Shown: positions 17,373 to 26,314, counted from the stretch's first letter. The stretch: 38,392 bases of DNA from Thermoleophilia bacterium (GCA_025930955.1 JAICNY010000004.1:1-38392), one strand, 5' to 3'. Notes: generated by a model from the letters alone, not told the origin. Program-made: numbers and translations.

Positions 17373-18230
17373 CTAGCCGGCGCCCTTCTCGATCGGGACG
17401 TCGACGAGGTTGCCCCACTCGGTCCACGATCCGTCGTAGTTGCGCACCTTCTCGAAGCCGAGCAACTCGTGGAGGACGAACCACGTGTGCGCCGAGCGCT
17501 CGCCGATCCGGCAGTAGGCCGTGACCTCCTTGTCGGCGGTCACGCCCTTGCCGGCGTAGAGGTCGCGAAGCTCCTCGGCCGGACGGAACGTCCCGTCGTC
17601 GGCGACCGCGCTCGCCCACGGGATCGACGCGGCGGTCGGGATGTGGCCTGCGCGCTGGGCGCCCTCCTGCTCGTAGCCCGGCGGCGCGACGAGCTCGCCC
17701 GCGTACTCACCCGGCGAGCGGACGTCGACGAGCGCGCGGTCCCCGGCGCCGATCCACTCGCGCACCTGATCGCGGTACGCCCGGATCGACTCGTCGCGCT
17801 CCCCCGCGTGGTACTCGACGGCCTTGGGGCTCGGCGAGTCCGTCGTCAGCTCCCGCCCTTCGTCGATCCACTTCTGGCGCCCGCCGTCGAGGATCCGGAC
17901 GTCCCCGTGCCCGTAAACCTTGAGGTACCAGTACGCGTACGCGGCGAACCAGTTGTTCTTGTCCCCGTAGAGGACGACGGTCGTGTCCGACCCGACGCCG
18001 CGCGAGCCGAGCAGCCGCTCGAAGTCCTCCCGCCCGACCAGGTCGCGCTCGACCGGATCCTGAAGGTCCTCCTGCCAGTGGAGCTTCACCGCCCCGGGGA
18101 TGTGACCCTCGTCGTAGAGCTCGGGCGACTCGTCAACCTCCGCGACGACGACGCCGTCGTCCCCGAGATGCTCGGCGAGCCAGTCCGTGTCGACGAGGAC
18201 GGGCTTCGCGTATGCGTCGATCTTGCCCAT
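17373..18230 (-). CDS. thiosulfate/3-mercaptopyruvate sulfurtransferase (tandem rhodanese)
   Basis: two rhodanese domains; active-site loop [15 protein letters not shown]. Confidence 0.9.
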   Translation of the reverse strand: MGKIDAYAKPVLVDTDWLAEHLGDDGVVVAEVDESPELYDEGHIPGAVKLHWQEDLQDPVERDLVGREDFERLLGSRGVGSDTTVVLYGDKNNWFAAYAYWYLKVYGHGDVRILDGGRQKWIDEGRELTTDSPSPKAVEYHAGERDESIRAYRDQVREWIGAGDRALVDVRSPGEYAGELVAPPGYEQEGAQRAGHIPTAASIPWASAVADDGTFRPAEELRDLYAGKGVTADKEVTAYCRIGERSAHTWFVLHELLGFEKVRNYDGSWTEWGNLVDVPIEKGAG

Positions 18231-18339
18231 GCGCCCCGGCAGTTTAAACGCGTCCGGCGCCCGCGCGGCAGATCGACCGCAGCGGACGCCGGGGAGAGCG
18301 TGCCGGAGGGGATGTCCGGCAGGCGCGAACGCGACGGGG

Positions 18340-18459
18340 CTAGAAGAGCTGCGCTGCGATCAGGACGCCGACGGCGGCCCAGACGGCTGCGAGCGGTGCT
18401 AGAACCGGCGCGAGGGGGCGGAGAGAAGGACGGTTGTCGAGCGGCGGATGACTTCGCAC
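18340..18459 (-). CDS. possible 39-aa small membrane peptide
   Basis: [45 protein letters not shown]; no good SD seen. Confidence 0.25.
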   Translation of the reverse strand: MRSHPPLDNRPSLRPLAPVLAPLAAVWAAVGVLIAAQLF

Positions 18460-18507
18460 GGCGGGTGACAGATTCGCCGCCAGAGCCTCGCGTCCTTCCC
18501 GCGCGCG

Positions 18508-18609
18508 TTACCCGCCGCGCCGGAACCCCGGGAAGGCCATCCAGGCCTCGCCCACGAACAGCGCCACCGGTACGAGCGCCGTAACCAACATGATCAAACG
18601 ACCCCTCAT
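18508..18609 (-). CDS. 33-aa hydrophobic micropeptide downstream of XRE-TPR gene
   Basis: MRGRLIMLVTALVPVALFVGEAWMAFPGFRRGG; SD agaaaggaggtga (13 nt matching the canonical complement of the 16S 3' end), about 7 nt from ATG, overlapping the stop of the upstream gene; not in the supplied ORF track. Confidence 0.78.
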   Translation of the reverse strand: MRGRLIMLVTALVPVALFVGEAWMAFPGFRRGG

Positions 18610-18624
18610 GCGTTCACCTCCTTT

Positions 18625-19974
18625 CTAGAAGTGGAAGTCCTGGAGCGCCTCGGCCGCGCGCCGGTAGAGATCGGCGGCGCTGCGGTCGTCGCCGCGCTTC
18701 GCCGCGAGGTCGCCCTGCGCGATCCAGGCGGCGGCCCGATGGCTGGCCGAGGAGAGCTGGTCGAAGTTCGCCTCTGCGCGGCGGAACCACTCCTCCGCCT
18801 CGTCGAGCCGGCCCCGCTCCAGGAGCGAGCGGCCGAGCACGAGCTGGACGTTGCCGATCTCGTCCTGCAGGTCGTCCTCGCGCCCCTTGAGGAGCTCGAG
18901 CGCGTGGCGCGCCTGCTCGTCCGCGAGCTCGAGCTCGCCGGTGCGGAGATGCACCTGCGCGAGCGACGAGACGGCATAGCCGGCCTCCATGTCGCTGCCC
19001 ACTTCGAGCGCGACGCGGAACGCGTCCTTCAGGTACGCCTTGGCCTCCTCCGGCTTGCCGAGGAGGAAGTTGAGACCGCCGAGGTTGTTCAGGAGCGCAC
19101 CGACGTTCGCCTGGTGCGCGATCTCCTCGTAGAGGCCCTTCGCCTGCTCCGCGTGCGTGCGCGCGAGGACCCACCGGCCCTGGCGCTCGGCCACGAGCGA
19201 CGCCTGGAAGTGCGCCTGCGCAAGGGCGTAGCGGTCGTCGATCCCGCGGGCGAGCTCGAGCGCGCGCTCGACGTCCTCCCGCGCCGCCTCCCAGTCGCGC
19301 TGCCGCTGGTAGCAGCGGGAACGCCACTCGAGGGCGAGCGCGCGGAGCCGGTCGCTCGGCAGCTCGGAGCGGTCGGCCAGCTCGATCGCCTGGGTGAGGA
19401 GACTGACCGCGGTCGCGATCGAGGAAAGGTTGTAGCGGCATGCGCCGAGCCGGAAGAGCACGTCGGCGCGGTCGACGTCCGTGAAGCTCGGCTCCTCGGT
19501 CAGGACGCGGGCCCGCTCGAGCAGGCGTGCGGCGTCCTTGACGTCGCCGATGTACATGCGCGCCCAGGCCTCGGCCGTGAGCGCGCGAAGCTCGAGATCG
19601 GGCGCCGAGACCTTCGTGAGCGCCTCCGCGATCCCATCGAGGATCGGAAGCGTGCCCTCGTAGTCGTGCGCCTCGAGCGTCGCCTCGGCGCGGGCGATCA
19701 CGCTCTCGACGCGCTCGCGCTCGCCGGAGGAGACCCCGTGGAGCAGGAAGCCGGCGTCGACGCCGAGCCGCTCCGCGAGCCAGGCGATCGTCTCGTCGGT
19801 CGGGCGCGTCTTGCCGCGCTCGATCTGGCTCACGTACTCCTTCGAAAACCGCTCGCCGGCGAGATCCGTCTGCGTGAGCCCTGCGTTGATGCGGAGCTGG
19901 CGCACGCGCTCGCCGAGGCTCGGCCGTGCGGTCGAGCCGGCGCGGGTCTTGAGCAGGAGCGGCGAGTCGGTCAT
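18625..19974 (-). CDS. XRE-family HTH regulator with TPR repeats
   Basis: LGERVRQLRINAGLTQTDLAGERFSKEYVSQIERGKTRPTDETIAWLAERLGV plus multiple TPR-like repeats. Confidence 0.9.
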   Translation of the reverse strand: MTDSPLLLKTRAGSTARPSLGERVRQLRINAGLTQTDLAGERFSKEYVSQIERGKTRPTDETIAWLAERLGVDAGFLLHGVSSGERERVESVIARAEATLEAHDYEGTLPILDGIAEALTKVSAPDLELRALTAEAWARMYIGDVKDAARLLERARVLTEEPSFTDVDRADVLFRLGACRYNLSSIATAVSLLTQAIELADRSELPSDRLRALALEWRSRCYQRQRDWEAAREDVERALELARGIDDRYALAQAHFQASLVAERQGRWVLARTHAEQAKGLYEEIAHQANVGALLNNLGGLNFLLGKPEEAKAYLKDAFRVALEVGSDMEAGYAVSSLAQVHLRTGELELADEQARHALELLKGREDDLQDEIGNVQLVLGRSLLERGRLDEAEEWFRRAEANFDQLSSASHRAAAWIAQGDLAAKRGDDRSAADLYRRAAEALQDFHF

Positions 19975-19988
19975 CGGAGCCTAGGTGA

Positions 19989-20016
19989 ACTATAGGGGCG
20001 GAAATCTGCTTCACAA
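19989..20016 (-). promoter_or_regulatory. candidate sigma70-type promoter for XRE-TPR gene
   Basis: minus strand TTGTGA - 16 nt - TATAGT, 15 nt before the ATG. Confidence 0.45.
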
Positions 20017-20022
20017 CCCCAC

Positions 20023-20050
20023 TTGACTTTTTCGGCCGTGTGCCTATAGT
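20023..20050 (+). promoter_or_regulatory. candidate sigma70-type promoter
   Basis: TTGACT (20023-20028) - 16 nt - TATAGT (20045-20050). Confidence 0.55.
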
Positions 20051-20056
20051 CCGAGT

Positions 20057-20174
20057 TGCTCGCTCCTCGCCACACGCCAGGCAGGTGCGGGCGGCGCGCC
20101 AGAGAGATAGGCGACAAGACGCCCGGAGGCTGGGTGGGCCGCAGACCCGAAGCCTTCGGGCCGTCGCCTTTAAA
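20057..20174 (+). ncRNA. candidate structured small RNA
   Basis: downstream of a sigma70-like promoter; ~21-bp interrupted stem 20110-20168 followed by tttaaa; no same-strand CDS follows before 22528. Confidence 0.45.
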
Positions 20175-20242
20175 GACCTCGAGAGGATGCGGCATACCTC
20201 CACCGTCGCCCATCCGGCTCGCCGCGTGAATCCCTCGTTGGG

Positions 20243-20842
20243 TTAGTCGCGACCTGTGAGCCAGCGGCGGCGCGCCGCAACGATCGCCGGGAAGTCGTCG
20301 TCGACGAGGCCGCCGAGGCGCAGGCTCGCCATCCGGAGCAGGCCGAGGGAGACGAAGAGCCACGCCTCGGCGCGCGGGTCGCGGTCGGCGAGGAAGCCGC
20401 CCTCCTGCTGGCCCCGCTCGATGACGGAGGCGACGTAGGCGTGCACCTCGTGGACGTGGTCGCGCATGTAGCGCTGGATCTCCTCGTCCTCACCCGCCTC
20501 GGCGAGCGCCTGCACCCAGAGCGCGGAGATGACCGGCTCGTCGCGCTCGGCCTCGAAGAACGTGTGGCCGAGGACACGGAGCCACGCGGCGGGGTCCGGC
20601 TCGGCGGCGATCGCCTCGTCCCAGCGCGCCTTGAGCGCCTGCCAGATCTCGTCCAGGCAGGCGAGGTAGAGGTGGCGCTTCGACTCGAAGTGGCGGTAGA
20701 GGATCGGCTCCGTCACGCCGGCGGAGCGGGCGAGCTCGGCGGTCGTCGTCCCGCGGTAGCTGCCCTGCGAAAAGACCTTGCAGGCGCACTCGAGGACGTG
20801 CGCCCGGCGTTCGCGGGCAGGCAGACGCTGTCCCGGGCTCAC
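20243..20842 (-). CDS. TetR family regulator
   Basis: RERRAHVLECACKVFSQGSYRGTTTAELARSAGVTEPILYRHFESKRHLYLACLDE. Confidence 0.92.
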   Translation of the reverse strand: MSPGQRLPARERRAHVLECACKVFSQGSYRGTTTAELARSAGVTEPILYRHFESKRHLYLACLDEIWQALKARWDEAIAAEPDPAAWLRVLGHTFFEAERDEPVISALWVQALAEAGEDEEIQRYMRDHVHEVHAYVASVIERGQQEGGFLADRDPRAEAWLFVSLGLLRMASLRLGGLVDDDFPAIVAARRRWLTGRD

Positions 20843-22275
20843 ACGGCCTCCGGGACGGCGGGCGCCTCGGGCGAGCCGGTGCCCGTCATCTCGTGCGGAC
20901 GCACGAGCGCCGCGGCCACGATCGCGCCGACGAATGCGATCCCGGCGGCGACGAGGAGCGCGAGCGAAAAGCCGTCCATGAACGCGTCCGGCGTGCGCCG
21001 TCCGGCGGCCTCGTGCGCCACGATGGCGCCCATGAGCGCGATCCCGACCGACCCGCCGACCTGGCGGAAGGCGTTCAGGACGGCCGAGCCGACGCCGCTC
21101 TTGTCCACGGGGAGGGCGCGCATCGCGGCCGCCGCGCTCGGCGTCATCGTGAGCGACATGCCGAGCCCGCCGACGAGCATCGCGGGCAGGAGGTTCCAGT
21201 AGGTCGCGTTCGCGCCGAGCTGCGAGAAGTAGAGAAGCTGGATCGAGAGCAGCGTCATCCCGGCGGTCATGAGCCAGCGCGAGCCGATCCGGTCGGACAT
21301 GCGGCCGGCGACCGGAGCGACGAGGATCACGAGGATCGTCATCGGCAGGAACGCCGCGCCGGCCTCCACGGGCGAATAGCCGAGGATGTTCTGCATGTAG
21401 AGCGAGACGAAGAAGAAGACGCCGAACATGGCGAGCGCGACGAGCAGGACGACGAGGTTCGCGCCCGCGAACGTCCCGCTGCGGAAGAGCGTCAGGTCGA
21501 GCATCGGGACGCGCTGGTGCCGCTCGAGCAGGACGAACGCGACGAGCGCGACGACCGCCACCGTGAAGGAGACGAGGATGCGGGTCGACGTCCAGCCGTG
21601 CGTGTTGGCCTCGATGAGGCCGTACGTGAGCGCGAAGAGGCCGATCCCCGAGGTCAGGAGCCCGGGCAGGTCGAGCCGCTGGACCTCCGACTCGTCACGC
21701 GACTCGCGGATGACGAGGAAGCTCGCCGCGATCGCGAGGATGCCGACCGGGACGTTGATGAAGAAGATCCAGTTCCAGTTCACGTGCTCGGTGATGAGGC
21801 CGCCGACGAGCGGGCCGATCGCGAGGGCAAGAGCGGACACGCCCGCCCAGATGCCGATCGCCGTGCCGCGCTGGCGGGGCGGGAAGGTGGCGGCGATGAT
21901 CGAGAGCGTCGCCGGGTTCATGAGCGCCGCGCCCACGCCCTGGACGATCCGCGCGCCGATGAGGACGTCGCCCGAGCCGGCGAGCCCGCAGGCGAGCGAG
22001 GCGAGCGTGAAGATCGCGAGGCCGACGACGAAGACGAGCCGGCGGCCGAAGAGGTCGGCGAGCTTCCCGCCGGTGAGCATGAGCGCCGCGAACGCGAGGG
22101 CGTAGCCGGTCACGATCCACTCGAGCTCCGAGAGCCCGACGCCGAGCTCCCGCTGGATCGACGGCAGCGCGACGTTCACGACCGTGTTGTCGAGCATGAT
22201 CATGAAGAGCCCGAAGGAGACGGCCGCGAGGGTCAGCCACTTCCGGTTCGCCTCGTCGAGCAGCCGCGCGCGCAC
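20839..22275 (-). CDS. MFS transporter, DHA2/EmrB-QacA type
   Basis: GLFMIMLDNTVVNVALPSIQRELG; 14-TM-like hydrophobic profile; stop overlaps TetR start by 4 nt. Confidence 0.9.
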   Translation of the reverse strand: MRARLLDEANRKWLTLAAVSFGLFMIMLDNTVVNVALPSIQRELGVGLSELEWIVTGYALAFAALMLTGGKLADLFGRRLVFVVGLAIFTLASLACGLAGSGDVLIGARIVQGVGAALMNPATLSIIAATFPPRQRGTAIGIWAGVSALALAIGPLVGGLITEHVNWNWIFFINVPVGILAIAASFLVIRESRDESEVQRLDLPGLLTSGIGLFALTYGLIEANTHGWTSTRILVSFTVAVVALVAFVLLERHQRVPMLDLTLFRSGTFAGANLVVLLVALAMFGVFFFVSLYMQNILGYSPVEAGAAFLPMTILVILVAPVAGRMSDRIGSRWLMTAGMTLLSIQLLYFSQLGANATYWNLLPAMLVGGLGMSLTMTPSAAAAMRALPVDKSGVGSAVLNAFRQVGGSVGIALMGAIVAHEAAGRRTPDAFMDGFSLALLVAAGIAFVGAIVAAALVRPHEMTGTGSPEAPAVPEAV

Positions 22276-22330
22276 GGGTCGATGTTAGCAGCCACTATCC
22301 GGATGCCCGCGCGTTCCTTTCGGCCATGGG

Positions 22331-22491
22331 CGAGGGACTGTCCCCTCGTCCGCGGCAACCACGGCCTGTACGGCCGTGATTGCCGTCCTGGACGGCAGCG
22401 GCAAGCGAGGGCAGCCGGCGGGATCCGACAGGTCGTGAAGGGCCGTGACCCGGGGACAGTCCCCGGATCGTGGACGCCGGGGACACGGCCC
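22331..22491. repeat. cluster of inverted repeats (REP/MITE-like)
   Basis: cgagggactgtcccctcg (22331-22348); 14-bp stem 22353-22385; tgccgtc-ctg-gacggca (22381-22397); ccgggga-cag-tccccgg (22450-22466) within gggccgtg...cacggccc (22440-22491). Confidence 0.6.
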
Positions 22492-22527
22492 GCGTTCGCG
22501 GGACGCCCCGCCGGGTACCGTGGCGCA

Positions 22528-23568
22528 GTGCCGCGCAACCCGCTCGACGAGGCAGGACGGGCGCTCCGCCAGCTCGGCGAGCGCCTGCGCGAGACCGGCG
22601 GGCCGGAGGGCGAGTGGATCGCCGAGCAGCTCGACCGGCTCCAGCCCGATGCGCGCCGGCGCGCGCCCGCCGAGCCCGAGAGGACGCTCGAGGAGCTCCA
22701 GGCGGAGCTCGACGCGCTCGTCGGCCTCGACACCGTGAAGGAGCAGGTTCGCGCCCTCGTCGCGTTCCTGCAGGTGCAGGCGCTGCGCAAGGAGAGCGGC
22801 CTCGCGGAGGTGGCGACGAGCCAGCATCTCGTCTTCCTCGGGAACCCGGGCACCGGCAAGACGACGGTCGCGCGCCTGCTCGCGCAGATGTATCGCTCGA
22901 TGGGCCTGCTCCGACGCGGGCACCTCGTGGAGGTCGACCGCGCCGGGCTCGTGGGCCAGTGGGTCGGCTCGACGGCGCTCAAGACGGACCGCGTGATCCG
23001 CCAGGCGCTCGACGGCGTGCTCTTCGTCGACGAGGCCTACGCGCTGACGCCCGAGACGGAGCGGCTCGACTTCGGCGCCGAAGCGGTCGAGACGCTGCTC
23101 AAGCGGATGGAGGACTACCGCCACCGCCTCGTCGTGATCGTCGCCGGCTACCCGCGGCTCATGCACCGCTTCCTCGCCTCGAATCCCGGCCTCCGGTCGC
23201 GCTTCGCGCGGGAGATCTCCGTTCCCGACTACTCGACGGACGAGCTGCTTGCGATCTCGCGCGGGTTCGCGGCCGAGCACGAGTACGCGCTCGGCGAGGG
23301 GGCCGAGGCGACGCTCGCGGCCGTCTTCGACCGCGCCGAGCGCGGCGAGGGGTTCGGCAACGCGCGCTTCGCCCGGACGCTCTTCGAGCAGTCGCTGAAC
23401 GCGCACGCCGTGCGGCTCACGGCGGGCGGGCTCGACACGCCCTCGCTCGACGACCTGCGCACGCTCGCCGAGGAGGATCTCCGCGCCGGCGCCCGGGCGC
23501 TCGGCGAGGAGCCGCCGCCGCTCCGCGCGCCGGTCGGTGGGTTCTTCCGCCGGCGCCGTACGGCCTAG
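22528..23568 (+). CDS. AAA+ ATPase of CbxX/CfqX family
   Basis: LDALVGLDTVKEQVRALVAFLQVQALRK; FLGNPGTGKTTVARLLAQMYRSMGLL; GVLFVDEAYALTPE; NPGLRSRFAREISVPDYS; GTG start. Confidence 0.88.
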   Translation: MPRNPLDEAGRALRQLGERLRETGGPEGEWIAEQLDRLQPDARRRAPAEPERTLEELQAELDALVGLDTVKEQVRALVAFLQVQALRKESGLAEVATSQHLVFLGNPGTGKTTVARLLAQMYRSMGLLRRGHLVEVDRAGLVGQWVGSTALKTDRVIRQALDGVLFVDEAYALTPETERLDFGAEAVETLLKRMEDYRHRLVVIVAGYPRLMHRFLASNPGLRSRFAREISVPDYSTDELLAISRGFAAEHEYALGEGAEATLAAVFDRAERGEGFGNARFARTLFEQSLNAHAVRLTAGGLDTPSLDDLRTLAEEDLRAGARALGEEPPPLRAPVGGFFRRRRTA

Positions 23569-23634
23569 GAGGGATTGGCGAGATGCCGTTCGCCTGCGGT
23601 CCAAGCTGTATTTCGCCCGCCTAGACTGGCGGCG

Positions 23635-25554
23635 ATGGCCGAGATCGTCTGGCGCCCGACCGGCGAGGTGCTCGAGCGCGCGAACGTCGTGCGGCTCATG
23701 CGGCGGCACGGCTTCGACGACTACCGCGAGCTCGTGCGCCGCTCGCAGGACGACCCCGAGTGGTTCTGGCCCGCCGCCGTCGAGGACATGGGGCTCGATT
23801 TCTCGACCCGCTGGGAGCGGGTGGTGGACGACTCGCGCGGCCCCGAGTGGGCGACGTGGTTCGTCGGCGGCCGCCTGAACATCGCGGAGAACTGCGTCCA
23901 TCGCTGGGCGCGCTCGCGCCCTGAGGCCGTCGGCGCGGTGTTCGCGGGCGAGGACGGCACGCGTCGGGAGGTCACGTTCGCCGAGCTCTCCGCCGAGGTG
24001 ACGCGGCTCGCGGAGGGGCTCGCGTCGCTCGGCGTCCGCGCCGGCGATGCGGTCGCGATCTACCTCCCGATGTCGCCGGAGGTCGCGATCGCCTCGCACG
24101 CGTGCGCGCATCTCGGCGCGATCCAGGTGCCGATCTTCTCCGGCTTCGCGGCGCCGGCGGTCGCGGCGCGGCTGCAGGACTCCGAGGCGAAGGTCGTCAT
24201 CACGGCCGACGGGTCGCTCCGCCGCGGTCGCGAGCTCCCGACGAAGGAGGTCGTCGACGAGGCGCTCGCGCAGTCTCCGTCGGTGGAGCATGTCGTCGTC
24301 TGGCGGCGGCTCGGGTGCGACGCGCCGATGACGGAGGGCCGCGACGTCGCATGGGACGAGCTCGTCGCCGCCCAGCCGGTCGAGCTGCCGGCGCTCGAGG
24401 TCGAGAGCGAGCACCCGTATCTCCTCACGTACACGTCCGGGACGACCGGCCGGCCGAAGGGGATCGTCCACGTGCAGGGCGGCTTCCTCGTCTCGATCGC
24501 GCGCGAGGTCGCCTATCAGGCCGACTCGGGGCCGGAGGACACGATCCTCTTCGCCACCGACATGGGCTGGATCATGGGCCCCTGGACGGTCGTGGGCGGC
24601 GGCGCGATGGGCTCGAGGCTCGTCTTCATGGAGGGCGCCCCCGATCGCCCGCCCGACCGGCTCTGGCGGCTCGTCGAGGAGGAGCGGGTGACGGTGCTCG
24701 GCTGCTCGCCGACGCTCGTCCGCGCGCTCATGCAACACGGCGAGCCGGACGCCGACCTCTCCTCGCTCCGCGTGATCGTGACGACCGGCGAGCCGTGGAA
24801 CCCGTCGCCGTACCGCTGGCTCCTCGAGACGATCGGCGGCGGGCGCTGCCCGATCATCAACTGCTCCGGCGGGACGGAGGTCGGCGCGTGCTTCCTCTCG
24901 CCCACGCCTGCGATGCCGATCAAGGAGTGCTCGCTCGGCGGGCCCGCGCTCGGGATGGCGATGGACGTCGTCGACGCCGAGGGCCGGCCCGTGCGCGGCG
25001 AGGTAGGGGAGCTCGTCTGCCGCAGGCCGTTCCCCGGGATGACGCGCGGCTTCTGGCGCGATCCGGAGCGCTACCTCGACACGTACTGGCGCCGTCTGCC
25101 CGGGATCTGGGTGCACGGGGACTGGGCCTCCGTGGACGAGGACGGGTTCTGGTTCCTGCACGGGCGCTCGGACGACACGCTCAACATCGCCGGCAAGCGG
25201 ATCGGGCCGGCCGAGCTCGAGTCCGCGGCGGTGGGGCATCCCGCGGTCGCCGAGGCGGCGGCGGTCGGGATCCCGCACGAGGTCAAGGGTGAGGTGGCGT
25301 GGGTCTTCTGCGTGCCCGCGCCGGGGATCGACGCGTCGGAGGAGCTCGAGTCCGAGGTCGGCGCGGCGGTCGCCGCGGAGCTCGGCAAGGCCTTCTCGCC
25401 AGACCGCGTCCTCTTCGTGCCGGCGCTCCCGAAGACGCGGAGCGCGAAGATCGTGCGCCGCGCGGTTCGCGCGCAGGCGCTCGGGCAGGATCCCGGGGAC
25501 ATGTCGTCCGTCGAGAACCCCGAGTCGCTGGAGGACATCGCCCGTGCCGTCTGA
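23635..25554 (+). CDS. AMP-dependent acyl-CoA synthetase (acetyl-CoA synthetase-like)
   Basis: LLTYTSGTTGRPKGIVHVQGGFL; HGDWASVDEDGFWFLHGRSDDTLNIAGKRIGPAELES; KTRSAKIVRR. Confidence 0.92.
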   Translation: MAEIVWRPTGEVLERANVVRLMRRHGFDDYRELVRRSQDDPEWFWPAAVEDMGLDFSTRWERVVDDSRGPEWATWFVGGRLNIAENCVHRWARSRPEAVGAVFAGEDGTRREVTFAELSAEVTRLAEGLASLGVRAGDAVAIYLPMSPEVAIASHACAHLGAIQVPIFSGFAAPAVAARLQDSEAKVVITADGSLRRGRELPTKEVVDEALAQSPSVEHVVVWRRLGCDAPMTEGRDVAWDELVAAQPVELPALEVESEHPYLLTYTSGTTGRPKGIVHVQGGFLVSIAREVAYQADSGPEDTILFATDMGWIMGPWTVVGGGAMGSRLVFMEGAPDRPPDRLWRLVEEERVTVLGCSPTLVRALMQHGEPDADLSSLRVIVTTGEPWNPSPYRWLLETIGGGRCPIINCSGGTEVGACFLSPTPAMPIKECSLGGPALGMAMDVVDAEGRPVRGEVGELVCRRPFPGMTRGFWRDPERYLDTYWRRLPGIWVHGDWASVDEDGFWFLHGRSDDTLNIAGKRIGPAELESAAVGHPAVAEAAAVGIPHEVKGEVAWVFCVPAPGIDASEELESEVGAAVAAELGKAFSPDRVLFVPALPKTRSAKIVRRAVRAQALGQDPGDMSSVENPESLEDIARAV

Positions 25555-26314
25555 GGACGTGACGGGCCGGGTCGCCCTCGTGACCGGCGGCGGGCGCGGA
25601 ATCGGGCGCAGGATCGCGCTCGAGCTCGCGGGAGCCGGGATGCGCGTCGCCGTCTCCGCGCGCACCGCCTCGCAGGCCGACGAGGTCGCGCGGGAGGCGG
25701 ACGGGCTCGCGATCGAGGCGGACGTCTCGCGGGAGGAGGACGTCGAGCGGATGATCGCCGAGGTCGAGCGCGAGCTCGGGCCCATCGACGTGCTCGTGAA
25801 CAACGCGGGGATCGCGATCTGGGAGAAGTCGGCCTGGGAGACGCCGGTCGAGGACTGGTGGCACGTCCTCGAGGTGAACCTCCTCGGTCCCTATCGCTGC
25901 TGCCGCGCCGTGATCCCGGGGATGATCGAGCGCGGTCGCGGGCGAATCGTCAACACGGGCAGCGGCGCGTCCTACCTGCCCGGGTCGTCGTCGACGGCGT
26001 ACGCGGCGAGCAAGGCGGCGCTCGGGCGCTTCGGCGAGACGCTCGCGAAGCAGCTCGATGGGCACGGGATTCCCGTCTTCACGATCTCCCCCGGGCTCGT
26101 GCGGACCGAGATGACGGAGGAGGCGTTCCCCGACGACGCGCCGTGGACGCCGCCGGAGCTCGCGCCCCGGCTCGTGCTCGCGCTCGCCTCGGGCAGGCTC
26201 GACGCGCTGAGCGGCCGCTACATCCACGCCGAGCACGACGACGTCGACGATCTCGAGCGCCGCGCCGCCCAGATCGTCGCGCAGGACTTGAACGCGATCC
26301 GCCTGCGCCGCTAG
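25544..26314 (+). CDS. short-chain dehydrogenase/reductase
   Basis: RVALVTGGGRGIGRRIALEL; NNAGIAIWEKSAWE; YAASKAALGRF. Confidence 0.92.
   Translation: MPSEDVTGRVALVTGGGRGIGRRIALELAGAGMRVAVSARTASQADEVAREADGLAIEADVSREEDVERMIAEVERELGPIDVLVNNAGIAIWEKSAWETPVEDWWHVLEVNLLGPYRCCRAVIPGMIERGRGRIVNTGSGASYLPGSSSTAYAASKAALGRFGETLAKQLDGHGIPVFTISPGLVRTEMTEEAFPDDAPWTPPELAPRLVLALASGRLDALSGRYIHAEHDDVDDLERRAAQIVAQDLNAIRLRR

Noticed and set aside
17373-18230. Rhodanese considered as SelU (tRNA 2-selenouridine synthase) partner of SelD
   Set aside because: Two rhodanese domains with CRIGERS loop fit thiosulfate/mercaptopyruvate sulfurtransferase; no P-loop domain as in SelU.
20057-20174. Candidate RNA considered as SRP RNA, c-di-GMP, TPP, cobalamin or fluoride riboswitch
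   Set aside because: Signature consensus sequences of these classes as I know them are not visible; needs a covariance-model search.
22285-25803. 1172-aa minus-strand ORF
   Set aside because: Antisense to the well-supported AAA and acyl-CoA synthetase genes.
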